Part shown: positions 32,952-41,101 of the stretch, piece by piece
How the letters are laid out: each line of letters opens with the position of its first letter
Position numbering within the stretch: the stretch's first letter is position 1
Source of the DNA: Actinopolyspora halophila DSM 43834
GTDB lineage: Bacteria; Actinomycetota; Actinomycetes; Mycobacteriales; Pseudonocardiaceae
Assembly: GCF_000371785.1 (NCBI RefSeq)
Contig: NZ_AQUI01000001.1
Coordinates: 1 to 64,000, forward strand
Length of the DNA: 64,000 bases
Direction of reading: 5' to 3'
Position numbers and translations under genes: made by a program
Notes under the pieces: generated by a model
Told to the model about the DNA's origin: nothing
What the model saw: only the letters and a program-made list of their open reading frames with translations
The model's database searches: none

Positions 32952-33031
32952 CAAACAAGGGGGCAAACAAGGGGGCAAACAAGGGGCACACATCCCGGCA
33001 AACAAACCGGCAAACACCCCCCTGTTTGCGG
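32952..33031. repeat. 12-bp tandem repeats next to the translocase gene (candidate clt-like site)
   Basis: Three consecutive CAAACAAGGGGG units (32952, 32964, 32976; last base differs), then two CCGGCAAACA units 12 bp apart (32996, 33008), then an inverted TGTTTGCGG at 33023. Period is exactly 12. Located 80 bp from the end of an FtsK/TraB-like gene, where Streptomyces clt loci carry direct repeats recognised by TraB. Confidence 0.6.
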
Positions 33032-33110
33032 CTGTGACCGGCCCCCGTTTCGAGGCATGGGGGGTGTAGTCCCGTGGTTTGTTTGTTTGTGTGTCCGACA
33101 CAAAGAGTGA

Positions 33111-35189
33111 CTATCCGGTGGCCACCACGCCGGGGGCGGGCTCGTACTCGTTCTCGCCCGACCTCGTCACCGACCCGTCGTTCACCAGGCGGCTCAGCGC
33201 GTTCGTGACGGTCTGCGCCGTGGCCCGCACATCGCCCTGTTCGTGCAGCCCCTCGAGGATGTCCGACCGGCCCATCGGGGACTCGGCCTCCGCCAGCAGA
33301 TCCACGATCCGCTCCGGCCGCGTCCGGCGACCCGTCATCGCCACCACCGGCTCCGCGGACTGCCCACTCCCCGCGTCCGAGCCGGAGGAGGTGCCACCGA
33401 GCAGCTCGGCCATACCGGGCAGCGCGTCCAGCTCGGCCTTCGCCTGCTCGTACGCCCCACCCTCGGGAGTGGCCGACTCGCCTTCGGACCCGACCAGCAG
33501 GTCGCCGTCCGATTCGAGCAAGTAGTGCATCAACTGCGGGTCCGCGAACTGGTGCCGCCGCGCGTACACATTCCCGGCCGCTTTCTGCGCCCGTTCGTCC
33601 AACTCGTTGTCGAAATGTCTCCGCGCCCACGCGATGTCGCGGATGGTCTGCCCGTTGTGCTTGACTTCCTTGGAGGGGTCGGCCTCCTGAATGAACGGGG
33701 CCTTCACCATTTCCAGACGATCCGTTTTGATCCAGAAACAACCGGGGTGCGGCGGCTGATTCGCCTTGTAATCCCCGGTGGCCCGACCGATTTCCTGCGG
33801 ATCATTCGTCGGGAACACCGCCGTGTAATCGGTATTCGTCGACGTATCCCCGCCGGACGTGCCGGAATGGTCGTGCGTGCCGCGCTGCGACGCCCGCTGA
33901 AGAAATACCCCAGCCGACTTTCCCGCCTTGCCGACCATCGCGGCCAGCTCGGACGCGTGCCGCCGTTTCCCGTCGAAAAAGGCGTACGCCTTCGGGTGGG
34001 TCAACGCGAAGCTTTCCTCGTCGATCTCCACGACGAGGACCTTCCACCCGGCCCGCTCGTTGCGACGCTGCTTCTGCCGATCACGAGTGATCCGCATCGC
34101 GGCGGCCAGCATTTCGGCCATGTCCTGCGGCCCGTAGGCGATCCAGTTGATCGGGATCGTCACGCCGGTGTTCTCGTACACCTCGATCCAGTCGGCCAGC
34201 AAGTCGTAGAGCTTCTCGGTGCCCCCGATCCACCACGCCGCATCGTGCGCCTTGGTGATGTGCGCGCCCTTCACGTGCACCAGCGAGCTCTTGCCGGAGC
34301 CGGACTGGCCGACCTCCTTGCCGTGCTGATCCAGCCGCAGCGTCGTGGCCTGGCCGTCCACCCGGTAGCCGATCACGCACGGGTCTTTGATGCTGACCGG
34401 CGTCAGGTCGTCCACGTACTCGATCGTGTCCTCAAGCGCGTCCCGGATCAGGATGCTGATCGAGTACGCTCCCGCCTCGGGCTCCTTGTAAATCTGCACC
34501 CAGTCGGTCTGCACCCGCGTGCCCAGCACTTTCTTGGCCGCGATGGCGATCGCTTCGCCGTGCTCCGACGTGCGAAGCCCCTGCATCTTCTTTGGCGCTG
34601 AGGAGGCGTCGGGCTGCTGCACCCGGAACAGCACCCCGTTCATGCCGATCGGCTCCCAGCCGTCGATCTCCAGCCAGCCCAAACCGGCGCGGCGCAGAAT
34701 CGACTGCGCCAACGACATCGCCTGCTCATCCTGCGGGGTGCGCTCCGCCTCGAGCCGTTCCACCTCGCGCTGCTGCTGTTCCACTGTTCGCTGCTCCTCA
34801 CGGATCGTCTGCGCGCGCTGCTGCTGCGCAGACAGCCATTCGTACCCGCGGGCAGTGCCGTACTCGGCGGCTCCGAGACCCACCAGCAGACCCAGCCAGC
34901 CGGGCCATTGGCCCGGAGCGAGCTGGAACGCCACGACCCAGCCGGTGTGGACCGTTGCGCCGCCGCACAGCAGCTTCGTGACGGTGCTGCGCGTCCGCGC
35001 CGACCAGCCGGCGGTCGTGGGGTGGGTGCTCAGGAGCCGCGCGGCGACGCACACCGTCCCGGCGGCGGCCCCCGCCGTGCTCAGCGTGGTGATCTCCACC
35101 GGCACGTCGTACACGGCGGGCAGCACTCCGAACCCGCTGGTCGCGGTGGTGCCGAGCGCGGCCCAGAAGGTCTTCCATGAGACGTTCAT
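33111..35189 (-). CDS. FtsK/TraB-like DNA translocase
   Basis: 692 residues from ATG 35189 (GGAGGAC upstream). Two or three N-terminal membrane segments (about 10-110), a coiled coil, an FtsK-type ATPase with Walker A GQSGSGKS (294-301) and Walker B KVLVVEIDEE (about 383-392), and a C-terminal winged helix (RPERIVDLLAEAESPMGRSD). This is the plan of Streptomyces TraB, a hexameric pump that moves double-stranded plasmid DNA between mycelial cells after binding clt repeats through its winged helix. Adjacent Spd-like genes and a GntR regulator fit. Not a chromosome-type FtsK, which is much longer. Confidence 0.85.
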   Translation of the reverse strand: MNVSWKTFWAALGTTATSGFGVLPAVYDVPVEITTLSTAGAAAGTVCVAARLLSTHPTTAGWSARTRSTVTKLLCGGATVHTGWVVAFQLAPGQWPGWLGLLVGLGAAEYGTARGYEWLSAQQQRAQTIREEQRTVEQQQREVERLEAERTPQDEQAMSLAQSILRRAGLGWLEIDGWEPIGMNGVLFRVQQPDASSAPKKMQGLRTSEHGEAIAIAAKKVLGTRVQTDWVQIYKEPEAGAYSISILIRDALEDTIEYVDDLTPVSIKDPCVIGYRVDGQATTLRLDQHGKEVGQSGSGKSSLVHVKGAHITKAHDAAWWIGGTEKLYDLLADWIEVYENTGVTIPINWIAYGPQDMAEMLAAAMRITRDRQKQRRNERAGWKVLVVEIDEESFALTHPKAYAFFDGKRRHASELAAMVGKAGKSAGVFLQRASQRGTHDHSGTSGGDTSTNTDYTAVFPTNDPQEIGRATGDYKANQPPHPGCFWIKTDRLEMVKAPFIQEADPSKEVKHNGQTIRDIAWARRHFDNELDERAQKAAGNVYARRHQFADPQLMHYLLESDGDLLVGSEGESATPEGGAYEQAKAELDALPGMAELLGGTSSGSDAGSGQSAEPVVAMTGRRTRPERIVDLLAEAESPMGRSDILEGLHEQGDVRATAQTVTNALSRLVNDGSVTRSGENEYEPAPGVVATG

Positions 35190-35224
35190 GCTGTCCTCCA
35201 CGACGGGGGATAGGAAAAGGGAAG

Positions 35225-35266
35225 AAAAAAGGGGCCGCCCTGCTGGTGCCACAGCCGGGCGGCCCC
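35225..35266 (-). terminator. Rho-independent terminator (minus)
   Basis: On the minus strand a perfect 10-bp stem GGGGCCGCCC / GGGCGGCCCC is followed by TTTTTT. It lies between the large membrane protein gene and the translocase, so the translocase either is expressed by read-through or has its own promoter. Confidence 0.85.
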
Positions 35267-35279
35267 GCCTACCTACTGG

Positions 35280-37187
35280 TCACAGGCCGTTGGCCTGCCG
35301 GACTGCCTCAGCCCGCTCGGCGTACGCGGCAGCCAGACCGTTGCGCTGCGCGGCCACCTCGTCGGCCTCGCCCGCCTCGCGCAGCATGTCCTCACGGGAC
35401 TGCTGCATACCGGGACGATCCTCGTGAGCCGCCGCCTCGGCGCGGAGCCTCTCGGCCCGGCTCTCGTAGAACGAGGCGTCCCGCGTCGCCTCCTGCGCGG
35501 CCTCGTCCAGCGTGCGGGCCGCCGAGTCGGGAGTGGAGGTGTCGACCTGGGCACTCAGGCCGTTGGATAGGCTCTCGTCTTCGGTTGCGGTGTTGCTGCT
35601 CATCGCGTTGGCTCCTTTACTCGGGAACTGCACAACAGTCGCCCCACCGTGCTGGTGGAGGTTGTCCGGCGCGGGCTGTCCGCCACCGGACCCCGGCCCC
35701 GCCCCGGCCGCTGCGGGCGCGGGCTGGGCCGGAGGCTGGATGGGCCACCCCGCGTCGTCCACCTCGATGCCGTCGTCCAACGAGGACGGCGCGGTGGAGG
35801 CAGGCGCGGCCGGTTGTGTCGACGGTTTCTGCTGGTCGCCGCCCTTGTTCTCGCGGATGTCGCGGCGCGGCGGGGGAGGGCCGGTCCAGAACGCAGCCCC
35901 CTCGTCGTCCCCGCTTGTGGGCTCGCCCTTCTTCTTGCGGCGCTTTTTGCCGCTGCCTGTCGAGGTCGTCGTCCCCTCCTCGTTCTTCTGGTCGGGCTCG
36001 TCGTCGTCCGTCTCGCCACGACCTTTCCGGCGACGCCACCACTTGCGGCGTTTCGACGTGCCCCTGCCTTCTTCGTCCTCCGGCTCGTCGTCACGAGGGC
36101 CTTTCCGGCGGCCACGACGCTTCTCTCCGCCCTTTTCGCGGTTCCCGCCATTGGTGCCAGAGCCTCCGCCGGAGCCAGAGTTCTTCTTGCCGGCACCAGA
36201 GCCGCCGGAACCGCTGCCGCCCTTGCCGGAGTTGTTCTTGTTGCCGCCGGGCCCGCCGAACCAGGAGCCGGAGCCCGAGCCCGAGCCGCCGTTCGAGCCG
36301 GAGTTCTTCTTGCCGCTTCCTCCGCCGGAGCCCGACGAACCCTTCGACGAGCCCCCGCCGGACGCCTTTCCCGAGCCGGTGTGCCCGTTGCGACCAGCGG
36401 ATTTGCCCGCGCCCGAGCCAGCGGAGTCGCTCTTGCCCGACCGGTCGGACTTCGACCGCGACCACGGCCACCGGCCCTGACCAGTCGATTTCCCATCACC
36501 GTTCGAGCGGGACTTTGACGAGCCCGGCCCCGAGTTGCGGTCGGAATTCGCGGACGATCCGTCCTTCCTGGACTTGCCTGATCCACCCTTGCCGGTGTTC
36601 GCGCCGCCACGCTTGTTAGCCCCAGCGCCCCCTGCGGAGCCCGCGCCGGAACCTCCGGTAGACCCGCCGCGACCAGCGAATTTGCCGTTGCTGCCCGAGG
36701 CGGGCGAGTCCGCAGACCCGCCCGCACCTCGGCTCGTGCTCCGGTCGCGTCCACCGCGGTCCTGTGAACCACGGTCGCGGCTGCGGCCCCGGCCGTCGCG
36801 GTCGGACTCCCGACGATCCGATGTGGTGGCGCGACGCCGCGCGCCCCACACCCCGAGTGCGATGCCCGCTGCGACCACGGCCACCGCGCCCACGATCAGC
36901 GCAGCGAGAGGGCTGATCGACCACAGGACAGCTCCGATGATCACCGCGGCGATCGGCAGTGCCCAGGCGGCTACCAGCATCACCGACGGGGCAGACCCTC
37001 CGGTGCCGGAGCCGGAGCCGGTGCCGGAGGACGCGTCCGACGAGCCCGCCTTCTCCGGCTGCTGCTGGACCTGCTGCCCGGTGGACGCCTGCTCGGTCTG
37101 CTCGTGCGAGTCAGGCTGGGCGCTGGCGAACGCGCCCGGAAGATCCCGCTGGCTCTGTTCCTGCTGGTCGCTGGTGGTGCTGCCCAT
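35280..37187 (-). CDS. Membrane protein with very long Gly/Ser/Lys-rich low-complexity region
   Basis: 635 residues from ATG 37187 (GGGAGG eight bases upstream; the GTG three codons earlier overlaps that site). Two hydrophobic helices at about 70-118, then more than 300 residues made largely of Gly, Ser, Lys, Arg and Asn in irregular repeats, a charged Arg/Lys/Glu region, and a helical end (AAQEATRDASFYESRAERLR). It lies with Spd-like genes upstream of the translocase. The tail should be disordered and positively charged, so may hold DNA or cell-wall polymer. Confidence 0.65.
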   Translation of the reverse strand: MGSTTSDQQEQSQRDLPGAFASAQPDSHEQTEQASTGQQVQQQPEKAGSSDASSGTGSGSGTGGSAPSVMLVAAWALPIAAVIIGAVLWSISPLAALIVGAVAVVAAGIALGVWGARRRATTSDRRESDRDGRGRSRDRGSQDRGGRDRSTSRGAGGSADSPASGSNGKFAGRGGSTGGSGAGSAGGAGANKRGGANTGKGGSGKSRKDGSSANSDRNSGPGSSKSRSNGDGKSTGQGRWPWSRSKSDRSGKSDSAGSGAGKSAGRNGHTGSGKASGGGSSKGSSGSGGGSGKKNSGSNGGSGSGSGSWFGGPGGNKNNSGKGGSGSGGSGAGKKNSGSGGGSGTNGGNREKGGEKRRGRRKGPRDDEPEDEEGRGTSKRRKWWRRRKGRGETDDDEPDQKNEEGTTTSTGSGKKRRKKKGEPTSGDDEGAAFWTGPPPPRRDIRENKGGDQQKPSTQPAAPASTAPSSLDDGIEVDDAGWPIQPPAQPAPAAAGAGPGSGGGQPAPDNLHQHGGATVVQFPSKGANAMSSNTATEDESLSNGLSAQVDTSTPDSAARTLDEAAQEATRDASFYESRAERLRAEAAAHEDRPGMQQSREDMLREAGEADEVAAQRNGLAAAYAERAEAVRQANGL

Positions 37188-37233
37188 CTCGTTCACCTCC
37201 CTTCGTTCTGTCAGTGCTGAGTGAAATCCACGC

Positions 37234-37407
37234 TCACCCGAGCGGACTGGCGGACAAGGAGTTCGTCAAGAACACCTGGATCGAAGTGAAGAACCCGCCT
37301 ACCTGTTGCCCAGCGAAGGCTGCGTTCCGCATAAACCACCCGAGCGCGACCAGGGCGACGACGATCACGACGGCGACCTTCAACCAGCGCAGAGCGATGT
37401 TGAGCAT
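37234..37407 (-). CDS. Small Spd-like membrane protein (57 aa)
   Basis: ATG 37407 opens a 57-residue frame with one basic-flanked hydrophobic helix (WLKVAVVIVVALVALGWFM) and a second, amphipathic stretch. It sits between two larger membrane-protein genes in the transfer operon. Small hydrophobic proteins of this kind (Spd) are needed for intramycelial plasmid spread in Streptomyces. Confidence 0.55.
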   Translation of the reverse strand: MLNIALRWLKVAVVIVVALVALGWFMRNAAFAGQQVGGFFTSIQVFLTNSLSASPLG

Positions 37408-37412
37408 GATGG

Positions 37413-38519
37413 TCACTTCCCTTCGATGTCGTGGAACAGCGGCAGCGCATCGTGGGCGCACTGCGCGGTGAGCTTTTCGCAGGTGAACCGCTTCTGAATG
37501 GTGGTGATGCTGGGCATTCCGTCCTCCCCGAGCGGCAGATCTCCCGCCGCCATTGAGGCCTGCACCTGCTTCACCAGCGAATTGGCCTTGCGCACCCGGT
37601 CGCGGACGTTGTCCGAGTCGTCGTCCCCGTCCATCCAGGCGTTGCGGATGATGTCGCCGAACAGCTCGGCGGCGATGTACTGGACGCCCACCGAGATGAC
37701 GACCAGCGTGGGCGCGGCCAGCCGCACCCCGAGCAGCATCCACGAGAAACCCCCGCCGTTGGCGGCATCGACGATGCTGGGGGTGATCCCGAGCGTGGTG
37801 GTCGCGACCAGCAGAGAAAGCTCGATCCAGCCCACCTTGGACGGACGGAGACGACCCCGGTGGTTGCGGGTGGTCGGGGCGACCTGGTTCAGCCGCCCGT
37901 ACAACGCGGCGACCATCTGCATGAACGCGATCACGACCAGCGGCACGCTGAACAACGGCTCAATCGCGTAGTACAGCGGATTCGAGCCGGATAGGCCGGA
38001 GCCCACGTTGTAGCTGGTCCATGTGATCCCCACGAGGGTGGTCAGGCTCAGCGCACTCCGGATCGCGGTGTAGTTGCGGTAGGTCGCGGCGAGTGCTTTG
38101 CCGGAGTCGGTCATCTCCGCGCGTTTGCGCTGCGCCTTCGCGAGATACACCCGCTGGCGCCGGGACTGGGCGTCGATCCGGTCCTGCGCCTTCTGCTCCC
38201 GCGCGTCGCGGGCTATCTGGCGGGAACCGGCCCGCTTGCGCTGCCGCCGTGCCTTCCGCCGTTGCCGCTCGGCGAGCTTGCGGTCGGCCTTGCGTTCGGC
38301 CTGTGACCGTGCCTCGACGAAGATGTCATCGTCGGCGACCTCGGTCGCCTTCCGCAGGCGAATCCGTTCCGCTTCGAGCTCGTCCGGGTTCGGCACGTCC
38401 GCGAGAGCAACGTCGCTGGTCGCCGCCGGTTTCTTTCCGTTCGTGGCGGCGCGCTTCTGGGGCTGCTGGTCTCCCCCTTCCGGGCTCTGTTCGAGGCGGG
38501 GCGGCTCCGTCGTGGTCAT
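37413..38519 (-). CDS. Spd-type (DUF2637-like) membrane protein
   Basis: 368 residues: about 140 residues of strongly charged helix (AERKADRKLAERQRRKARRQ), then four hydrophobic segments (about 155-290), then a soluble C-terminus. Charged head plus four helices is the plan of SpdB-type proteins encoded with traB on Streptomyces plasmids. First gene of the minus operon; its promoter region carries three copies of a putative GntR operator. Confidence 0.65.
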   Translation of the reverse strand: MTTTEPPRLEQSPEGGDQQPQKRAATNGKKPAATSDVALADVPNPDELEAERIRLRKATEVADDDIFVEARSQAERKADRKLAERQRRKARRQRKRAGSRQIARDAREQKAQDRIDAQSRRQRVYLAKAQRKRAEMTDSGKALAATYRNYTAIRSALSLTTLVGITWTSYNVGSGLSGSNPLYYAIEPLFSVPLVVIAFMQMVAALYGRLNQVAPTTRNHRGRLRPSKVGWIELSLLVATTTLGITPSIVDAANGGGFSWMLLGVRLAAPTLVVISVGVQYIAAELFGDIIRNAWMDGDDDSDNVRDRVRKANSLVKQVQASMAAGDLPLGEDGMPSITTIQKRFTCEKLTAQCAHDALPLFHDIEGK

Positions 38520-38541
38520 AGCACCCTCCGTCCATCTGGGT

Positions 38542-38618
38542 CATTGTTCGTACAACGTGGATAATTCTAGACCATTGTTTAGACAATGACAACACGGTGT
38601 GCCATTGTGCAGACAATG
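38542..38618. promoter_or_regulatory. Three-copy operator between the GntR and transfer genes
   Basis: CATTGT-4 nt-ACAAYG repeats at 38542-38557 (ACAACG), 38573-38588 and 38603-38618, spaced 31 and 30 bp (three helical turns), so a protein could bind all on one face. They lie in the divergent region, 22 bp from the Spd gene start and 52 bp from the GntR start. Likely KorSA-like repression. Confidence 0.75.
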
Positions 38619-38669
38619 TGTACACTGTTGGGACATGCGACGCCGCTGGCCAGAGAGGACGCGGGAGGT

Positions 38670-39461
38670 ATGGCACCCAAACGCTGGGAACGGGTCTATG
38701 ACGCACTACGACGGCAGATCGACGAGAAGTACCTAGCCCCCGGCGACGCGCTGCCCACCGAGCAGCAGCTCGTCGACGCCCATGGGGTGAGCCGAGGAAC
38801 CGTACGCACCGCGCTCGCGCGGCTGGCCACCCATGGGCTGATCACCGACGCGCACGGGCCACACGGGCGCACCGTGCGCGAATTCGCGCCCTTGCTCTGG
38901 AACCTGTCCACCTTCGAGGTGGGAGCGCGCCGCGACGACCCCGACGCGGGCATCGACGAATGGGCCGCCGACATGCGGGAACAGGGGCGGCGACCAGCGG
39001 AAACGGTCGAAGTGGAGCCACGGCTGGCCCGCCGCGACATCGCGGAATACCTCAAGCTGGACGGCGACGAGTGGCTCATCCGGCGACGGCGACACCGGTA
39101 CGCCGACGACATTCCCGTGTCCCTCGCGGACACGTGGCTGCCCGACGACGTGGCCAAACTGCCCGCTGAGTATCGCGACCAGCGGATTTACCCCTTCATG
39201 GAGAAACGCTCGATATCCCTGCCGGGTGGGTTGATCCGCGCGGTGGGCATCACCCAAACCCACGTCGAGGATCTGCACTACGCCCGGATGCCCACCGACG
39301 AGGAAGCCGGGCTGCTCGCGATCTCCATCCACGAGCCGGTGTCCGAAGTGGTGCGGATCGGCCACGACCACGCCGGACGCCGATTCCGCGTGATGATCAC
39401 CGTATCCCCTGGTCACCGCATGGCGGCCAGGTACGTCCTCAGTGTGAAAGGAGCATCATGA
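38670..39461 (+). CDS. GntR-family regulator (HutC/UTRA type), KorSA-like
   Basis: 263 residues from ATG 38670. Residues 1-70 are a GntR winged helix (ALRRQIDEKYLAPGDALPTE, QQLVDAHGVSRGTVRTALARL); the rest is a UTRA effector domain (RRRHRYADDIPVSLADTWLP, then VVRIGHDHAGRRFRVMITVSP). KorSA-type GntR proteins repress transfer and their own gene on Streptomyces plasmids. The three inverted repeats in the upstream gap support that here. It is coupled to a GNAT gene (ATGA). Confidence 0.85.
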   Translation: MAPKRWERVYDALRRQIDEKYLAPGDALPTEQQLVDAHGVSRGTVRTALARLATHGLITDAHGPHGRTVREFAPLLWNLSTFEVGARRDDPDAGIDEWAADMREQGRRPAETVEVEPRLARRDIAEYLKLDGDEWLIRRRRHRYADDIPVSLADTWLPDDVAKLPAEYRDQRIYPFMEKRSISLPGGLIRAVGITQTHVEDLHYARMPTDEEAGLLAISIHEPVSEVVRIGHDHAGRRFRVMITVSPGHRMAARYVLSVKGAS

Positions 39462-40225
39462 TGAGCACGTTCATCGTCCGAGAGGCCACAGACTGCGACC
39501 TTCCCGCCCTGTTCAACCTGCGTGCCGATGCGGAACAGCGGCTGCGCGCCAAGGGACTCGACCAGTGGTACAACACCGCCGAAGGACGGCGCGTGGTGCG
39601 CAAGTGGGTGGACCGCGGCGAGATGCGCCTCGTCACCGATGAGGCCGGACACCCGGTCGCGTGCTTTGCTCTGTCCGGGGCCGACCCGGACTTCTGGACC
39701 GAGGAAGAGTCGGCCGAGCCCGCGCTGTACCTGTACAAGCTGATCGTGCACGGAACCCGCCGCGACCAGGGGATCGGCGACGCGATCCTGAACTACGCTA
39801 CCCAGCAGGCCGACAAAGCCGGGGCCGAGTGGCTGCGGGTGGACTGCTGGCAAACCAACAGCCAGCTGCACCAGTACTTCCTCGGCCGCGGGTTCCGCGT
39901 CGTCGATGTGCGCTCCGCTCCCGGCCGGAACTCCGGGTGGCTGGCCCAGCGGCCGGTCTCCTTCCCTGGCCGTGGGGTGGATGTGCACCTGATCGAGACC
40001 GAGCCCGACCTGTCCCCGGACGGAGATCGGTGGGACGACCAGGAATCGGTGATCTGGCAGCGCGCCGCGCTCGAGGTGGCCACCATGCGCGCCGAGCTGC
40101 ACGGGCAGGAGATCGGAGCCGCCGCCGCGCTGGAGCAGGCGGCCCGCCGGCTGGAGCGGATCGGTGAGGAGCAACGCCAGCGGAACGGGATGACACACCG
40201 AGCGTTCACCGGCCAAAACATCTAG
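39458..40225 (+). CDS. GNAT-family N-acetyltransferase
   Basis: 255 residues. LYLYKLIVHGTRRDQGIGDAI is the acetyl-CoA binding signature (RDQGIG), followed by AEWLRVDCWQTNSQLHQYFLGRGF, the typical end of the GNAT fold; the last 80 residues are an added helical extension. Its start overlaps the GntR stop. Substrate unknown. GntR-GNAT pairs are frequent on actinobacterial plasmids, so a role in control is possible. Confidence 0.85.
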   Translation: MMSTFIVREATDCDLPALFNLRADAEQRLRAKGLDQWYNTAEGRRVVRKWVDRGEMRLVTDEAGHPVACFALSGADPDFWTEEESAEPALYLYKLIVHGTRRDQGIGDAILNYATQQADKAGAEWLRVDCWQTNSQLHQYFLGRGFRVVDVRSAPGRNSGWLAQRPVSFPGRGVDVHLIETEPDLSPDGDRWDDQESVIWQRAALEVATMRAELHGQEIGAAAALEQAARRLERIGEEQRQRNGMTHRAFTGQNI

Positions 40226-40233
40226 CGACCAGC

Positions 40234-40279
40234 AAAAACCCCGCGAGATGACCGGACTAGACAGACCTCGCGGGGGTTC
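40234..40279. terminator. Terminator hairpin downstream of GNAT gene
   Basis: Stem AACCCCGCGAG / CTCGCGGGGGTT with a 19-nt loop; the minus-strand side is followed by TTTTT, the plus side only by TTCG. It should stop minus transcripts best and plus transcripts partly. Confidence 0.7.
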
Positions 40280-40310
40280 GTCCACTTCGTCGCATGACGA
40301 GGAGGTTCGA

Positions 40311-40580
40311 GTGTCTCGCACTCAGAAGTGCCGCTGCACCGGGGGGTGTGGCTCCCGCCGGTGCGTCGGCTGGCTCACCTGGGGCCGGGAATGCGGGGTG
40401 CGACCGGGCACCCCACACCCGGTCACCGGGCAACGGGGCCGGTTCACCGGGGACCGGTGCTCGTTCTGCCGTGAGGCGTATATCGCGTGGCAGCGCGACC
40501 AGCAACGTCAGCAGCACCGGCTCGCCGCGCCCGGTTCCCAGCATCGCTCACTGTTCGAGGGGGTCACCCTCGCCAGGTAA
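40311..40580 (+). CDS. Cysteine-rich small protein (89 aa)
   Basis: Start is GTG 40311 with GAGGAGG six bases upstream. The product has six cysteines in two groups (KCRCTGGCGSRRC and RCSFC), likely binding two zincs, and a basic C-terminal helix (RDQQRQQHRL). No family recognised. Confidence 0.6.
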   Translation: MSRTQKCRCTGGCGSRRCVGWLTWGRECGVRPGTPHPVTGQRGRFTGDRCSFCREAYIAWQRDQQRQQHRLAAPGSQHRSLFEGVTLAR

Positions 40581-40669
40581 CCGCTGTATAGACAGGAGTG
40601 TGCTCCATCGCCCCATCGGCATGTTTCTGTTGGTGGGGCGATGTTGCGTTCTGGCTCTACCAGGGCAGA

Positions 40670-41101
40670 TCATAGTTTTCCCTCTCGTGTGAGCCGGTCG
40701 TACTCCTCCTGGGTGGTGGGCACGTCGATGCCCTCTCGGTCGCACAGGTCGAGGATCGCGGTGGTGAGTATGTCCTGCACGTCGCATTCCCACCGGGCGG
40801 CCAGCATCCGCACGATCCTCCGTAGCACCACCGGGATGTTCGCGTTGAACGAGACTTTCTCGAAGGGGCCGAGCTTCTTCGACCCGCGTTTGCGGCGCGA
40901 GGTGGACGGGAAGTTCCGCAGTGCGGTACGTCGCTGCCGTCGGTCTGCTGTTCCCGGCTGTTCTTGTTCTCGCTGGTCGCTGCCGGTGCGGTCGGACTGC
41001 TCGGACTGCTCGCTCGGCTGTTCCGATGACACAGGAGCCGGAGGTGGCGGTGTGTCTTCCCATGACCCGACAGCCAACGGAGAAGCCTTTCGATCGGTCA
41101 T
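40670..41101 (-). CDS. ParB-like ribbon-helix-helix centromere-binding protein
   Basis: 143 residues. A disordered N-terminus rich in Ser, Gln and Glu, a basic stretch (RRKRGSKKLGP), then VSFNANIPVVLRRIVRMLAA with a following helix, which fits an RHH fold. It overlaps the ParA gene by 4 bp, the standard place for the DNA-binding partner of type Ib partition systems. It should bind the repeat near 41988 and regulate the pair. Confidence 0.65.
   Translation of the reverse strand: MTDRKASPLAVGSWEDTPPPPAPVSSEQPSEQSEQSDRTGSDQREQEQPGTADRRQRRTALRNFPSTSRRKRGSKKLGPFEKVSFNANIPVVLRRIVRMLAARWECDVQDILTTAILDLCDREGIDVPTTQEEYDRLTREGKL

Noticed and set aside
33243-34601. 452-residue plus-strand frame opposite the translocase
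   Set aside because: Arg/His/Gly-rich shadow; the minus strand carries Walker A and B motifs and good ribosome site.
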